Source: Sycobia sp. Sy_11
Lineage: Eukaryota > Arthropoda > Insecta > Hymenoptera > Epichrysomallidae
Direction of reading: 5' to 3'
Length of the DNA: 64,000 bases
Assembly: GCA_018907035.1 (NCBI GenBank)
Contig: JACCIC010000121.1
Coordinates: 251,001-315,000, forward strand
A program made the translations under genes and the position numbers. Below the pieces are notes generated by a model. The model searched no databases, was not told where the DNA came from, and saw nothing but the letters and a program-made list of their open reading frames with translations. Shown here piece after piece: positions 60,237 through 64,000 of this stretch (its first letter is position 1; each line of letters begins with the position of its first letter).

Positions 60237-60290
60237 TTAATATAAATTATATAATTTTCGAGGTTGTTGATAAAGAACCCTATTTTAATT

Positions 60291-60847
60291 TTGCAAAATC
60301 ATGTAATGAATAAAACATAACGTTCGACTTACTTCCAAATATCAAATTAATTTTATTTTGTCTTAATAATGTTTAATTATTAATTAATTTAGTTCCAAAT
60401 AATTCATTAATTATTTTATAAGTTTATGATTTTGTAATAGTGAATTTAAGAGAACACACCACCTTTAAATTACGCAATAACAAACAAAACACTTGAAATA
60501 TGCTACAAGGATTATATATAAAGTGTATTTTCTACACTAAGTAGATATGTTTAGCTATAGTTTGAGGGGTTTAAGATCTATTTCAGTACGCATGATTTGA
60601 AGCTATAATAGGGAGTACATGCAAAATCCAACTTCATTGACCGTACGATTCCAATAAAACTAAGGAATCAAATGAATTCAAATTGCAGAACATTGTTATT
60701 AAATCTATTTATTCTAGTATGAACAGAAGGAAGATCATTTGAATAGTTAGAGAAATTTTTATAAATATATTACTGAATTTTAATTAATTATTGATTAATT
60801 TTAATTTACTTAAATACAATCCATTCTTTTCATACCAGAATAAATAT
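60291..60847. other. AT-rich intergenic, nothing seen
   Basis: No frame or recognised repeat. Confidence 0.5.
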
Positions 60848-60942
60848 ACAGGGTGTTAGAAATGTTTTGAACTCCCCACTTCTAACATAAAGTAAGCATT
60901 TTGGAAAAAAATATTAAATACAAAAGTTGTTCAGGTTTAAAG

Positions 60943-61015
60943 GTTGAACTAAATAGTGACCTTGTATTTGTTATTGATAATCAATAACAAATACAAGGTC
61001 ACTATTTAGTTCAAC
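60943..61015. repeat. Perfect 73-bp palindrome
   Basis: Arms of 36 bp, beginning GTTGAACTAAATAGTGACCT, with a single-base centre at 60979. No mismatch by eye. Confidence 0.97.
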
Positions 61016-61452
61016 TTTCAAGGTTATTTGAAGGTCATCTTCAGTTTTGGAAATAGGGACCTCTATTTGTTATTTCAGATTCTGAAAGAGCACAAAATTT
61101 TACATCTTGGAATGTATCCATGTTATCGCTCAAAATGAGCTACATAGGACACTTAGGGGCTATTAATTTCAAAGAAAAAAATAATCTAACCGTTTTAGAA
61201 GAACAGTTTATTGCAATAATTTTTTGTAAGGGTTACGAGATTTTGCGCATGATTCATAGCAGTTTCAGGATCGTTACTTGTACCTTAGAAGATTTTGCTC
61301 ACTATGCTTTTCAGGAATCAGTTCACTTATGTATTATCAATTGTTTACTCCTATTTACTCTTCTGTTTTCAAGAGTTAAGTGAAGTTCTCTTACTTTGAA
61401 ATTCAGATAATTGTAGATTTTCAATAATTGTACTTTTAATCATTGTGAAAAA

Positions 61453-62350
61453 TGGCATATCTTACTAAACGAGAAAAAATACCTTTGTTGATGATGTAAG
61501 GATGGGGTGATCAAGAGAAAGGTTACAAACAGGTACAGCGTTTATTCCATGAAACATTCAGAGCTGAAGAAAACAACTCTATTTAAAAAAGTACCATAAT
61601 TCGTATAATTATACGTTTTGAAGAAACAGGTGGTGTTAAAGATCTTCCTAAATCAGATAGATCCAAATCATCGTCTAATGATGAAAAGAGCTTAGACATA
61701 TTAAAATCATTTATTGAGGACCCCCATTGCAGCATCAGACGTCGTACATAATAGCGTGAAGAGGGAGCTGCATCTGTACACGAAATTTTGAAACGCAACG
61801 AATGGTATCCTTTCAAATTACAGTTGGTACAGGAATTATCTGAAGATGATTTTAATAGAAAGGTAGAGTTTTGTGATGTAATGATACAAATGATATCTGA
61901 TGACATTGTTTTCTCAATAACATTGTTTTCTCTGATAAAACGACGTTCGAGTTAAGCGGAACAGTGAGCAGACATAATTCTTGATACTGGAGTAATATCA
62001 ATTCACATTGGATGAGAGCGAACCACAAGCAAAATCCTGAAAAAGTACATGTTTGGGCTCGCATATTTAATGGAAGAGTACTTGGCCCTTTCTTTATTCA
62101 AGATAATTTAAATACTGCAATGTATGAAAACATGCTTCGAGATCAAATTATATCTGCTATACGAAATTTAACGGGTGGAAATGTGGATGAAATTTATTTT
62201 CAACAGGATAATGATCTTGTACATTACGGTATTCATGTTCGCCGATATTTAGATGCAACATTTCATGATAGATGGGTTGGCCGGAGAGGTACAATTGAAT
62301 GACCATCTCGGTCCCCAGACCTAACGCCTCTTGATATAACGCCACAAGTA
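61453..62350 (+). pseudogene. Broken insect Tc1/mariner-group transposase
   Basis: From ATG 61453 the N-terminal helix-turn-helix begins MAYLTKREKIPLLMM and meets a stop. Later pieces are RFEETGGVKDLPKSDRS, ILKRNEWYPFKLQLVQEL, INSHWMRANHKQNPEKVHVW and GPFFIQDNLNTAMYENML, then IYFQQDNDLVHYGIHVRRYL with the second catalytic Asp and WPSRSPDLTPLDI near 62302-62340. The wording matches a transposase family abundant in ants and other insects. Several stops and a 17-bp tandem duplication near 61904-61937 (ACATTGTTTTCTC twice) break the frame. Confidence 0.85.
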
Positions 62351-62430
62351 TTTTTAGTTCGTAGGTACTAGATTTCAGCCTACTCAAAATTATTAGATGC
62401 CTACGAGGTGATGTATAACGCTAATTTTCG

Positions 62431-64000
62431 ATTCTGTTCTGAAAGTTTTGAAAGTATTTTTTCAGCTTTTGTTGGTCATTCTTTGATTTGTTTCTAATTT
62501 TTTAGCATTCCTGTGAAATTCTACTTTTAATCTATTCTTGCGCAATAAATTAGCCATTATAACTCCTTTTTTCTACACTTAAATTTGGAATTATTTTTTA
62601 GTACCAGCAATGTAATCTAAGGAATTTTTCTTCGTCATTTTATAGAAAACCAAGTTAACATTCTTTACACGTATAATTTTTAGATATAAAGAAATTCAAT
62701 ATTTTCATTTTATTGGCTTTATGTATAAAATATTAGTTTTGTTATTGCAATGCTATAATATGAAAGTAGTAAATAAAAATATTAAATTTTTATAGTTTTG
62801 CGTATTATCTAAATAAATTTGAATTTGTCAGGATTGCCGTGCACTTTTTTCTTTACAATTACATTTTTATTGTATTATTTTTTTTTACAATTTTATCTTA
62901 TAAATCAGTATTTTTAATCTAAAATTGGAATGGTAATCTATAATTTGACAGAACCGTACTTGATTCTATCGGGTAAAGAATATAAAAATACTAATTATAT
63001 GGAACATAATGGCACTCTAGACTATTCTTAATATAAAATTATGTAATTTAAAAAAATAATTAAATCATTATCTGATATTTATCTAAAATAGATTATTTTA
63101 TTTATTGTATTAAATTATTTTTAAATTACTTATTCTAAATAAGCGTATTTTAGAAAATAATAAATTAATAAAAATTATATAATATTTGAAAACAAATTTC
63201 AATTGTTTTTATCGATTTATATTAAAAAATTTAAAAAACAAATTTCAATAAAGATTGTGTCCTTTGTCTGATGCAGTGTTCCAAATATAGATATATATAT
63301 ATAGGTCTTATATAAAATCCCTTCTGAATTTTGCAACATAATATGATATGTTACCTGAAATTGAATCGATCCTTTTAGCGGGGATACCTCCAGATTACCT
63401 AAACTTAGTCGGATGTTTTTGCTCATTGGAGCATAATTTGTTTATATTTTATATTTTAATACTTTTCATATTTAATATTTTTTGGGCATAGTTTTATGTT
63501 TTAACTTTTAGTTAAATTTTTCTCTGTTATTTCTTTTTTACCGTTTAATTAAATTTGTTAACCATTTTTTAAAAAATAGGTTTTTAACATTTTTTTTATT
63601 TATTTATGCTTAATTATTGTTATTTTTTTAATTATAGGTGAAATAAGATCTTTGTATTAATATTTTAAGAGTCGTAGTTGATTTTTTATTATCATTTTTT
63701 CTTACTTAGTTTTTACAATAAATATTGCAATTAAAATTTCAACCTGCAACAGTAAGAATGACCAAAAATTTAATTACAATACGAAAATGATACAATAACT
63801 ATAAATAATAAAAATACTACGTTTAAAAACCAATTTATATATTTCATTTATTTAAAATTAAATATGATATAGAACATTTTATAAAAAGATACATTCGCAA
63901 ATTTCGGTTCTACGTGGCTTGGTGATAAAATCACAGCGTAGCCCCCATCTATGTTACGAAAATAGGACTTTTTTCGAGGAACATAAATTTTAGATTCAGA
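62431..64000. other. AT-rich right edge, no gene recognised
   Basis: A plus-strand stretch near 63350 encodes MLPEIESILLAGIPPDYLNL, faintly like a copia gag helix, but it is too short to call. Otherwise nothing. Confidence 0.5.

Larger units (their letters stand above)
58918..60290 (-). mobile_element. Old Helitron interrupted by hammerhead element
   Basis: The left end keeps a mutated hairpin (CGTCTCGGCATCGTCCGAGA) and AGTAAAAAGTAATCTATATA. After the 371-bp insertion the Helitron resumes at about 59393 with TATATTACTGTAATTTG and ATATCGTCGC. A degenerate 60-bp array (about 59750-60000) follows, then the 150-bp spacer, a CA tract (60143-60214) and TTTTCGAGGTTGTTG, ending near 60290. Confidence 0.75.
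60848..62430 (+). mobile_element. Tc1/mariner-group element, decayed
   Basis: The left end CAGGGTGTTAGAAATG (60851) resembles termini of insect Tc1/mariner-group elements. The palindrome at 60943-61015 and a broken transposase follow. No matching right terminus was found. Confidence 0.6.

Noticed and set aside
63217..63426. 69-codon minus frame and the opposite-strand gag-like segment
   Set aside because: Too short, and similarity to a copia gag helix is too weak to call.

Overview
The window looks like insect nuclear DNA: AT-rich, with very long dinucleotide tracts and many transposable elements. It is probably hymenopteran and possibly an ant; that last step is inference from the mix of repeat families. 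The only host gene recognised with high confidence is the LIM-homeobox gene Lim3 (LHX3/4 family), on the minus strand. Three exons are visible: the amino terminus (19304-19565), LIM domain 1 (11872-12046) and LIM domain 2 (9544-9746). Splice phases match at both joins. The homeodomain exon is not seen and should lie beyond position 1. A second, apparently broken minus-strand gene with a SAM-like start lies at the left edge, inside the third Lim3 intron.

Layout. 1-776: broken SAM-like gene. 1962-8720: a decayed Penelope-like element (PLE) whose GIY-YIG region is split by a young, intact Ty1/copia element (2545-8006). 9544-19565: Lim3 exons, with introns holding a tRNA-type SINE and non-autonomous Helitrons. 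19566-20600: GC-rich Lim3 upstream region. 20989-21734: a near-perfect long hairpin. 23120-25978: two Helitrons placed head to head. 25979-31440: an unknown interspersed repeat (called E here) whose AAT microsatellite has received a 5'-truncated R1-clade LINE. 33059-34029: a mariner deletion derivative, followed by a long Helitron (34036-36093). 37500-41480: a decayed BEL/Pao element. 43790-47165: foldback and inverted-repeat structures around a second E copy without the LINE. 47690-58280: AT-rich DNA with four GC-rich islands, a Tc1 fragment, a third partial E copy and a dead mariner. 58918-60290: a Helitron carrying a 371-bp insertion with a 13-bp target duplication and a hammerhead-ribozyme-like core. 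60943-62350: a perfect 36-bp-arm palindrome and a broken Tc1/mariner-group transposase.

Most of the window is therefore a transposon graveyard in and upstream of a developmental regulator. The most unusual item is the small hammerhead-bearing insertion at 59022-59392, which resembles the retrozyme or PLE-derived class of non-autonomous retroelements. Next are the R1-clade LINE sitting in a microsatellite, with an unoccupied paralogous site in the same window, and the Helitron family with its internal 60-bp minisatellite. Repeat-family names come from motifs and structure read by eye; no database search was possible.
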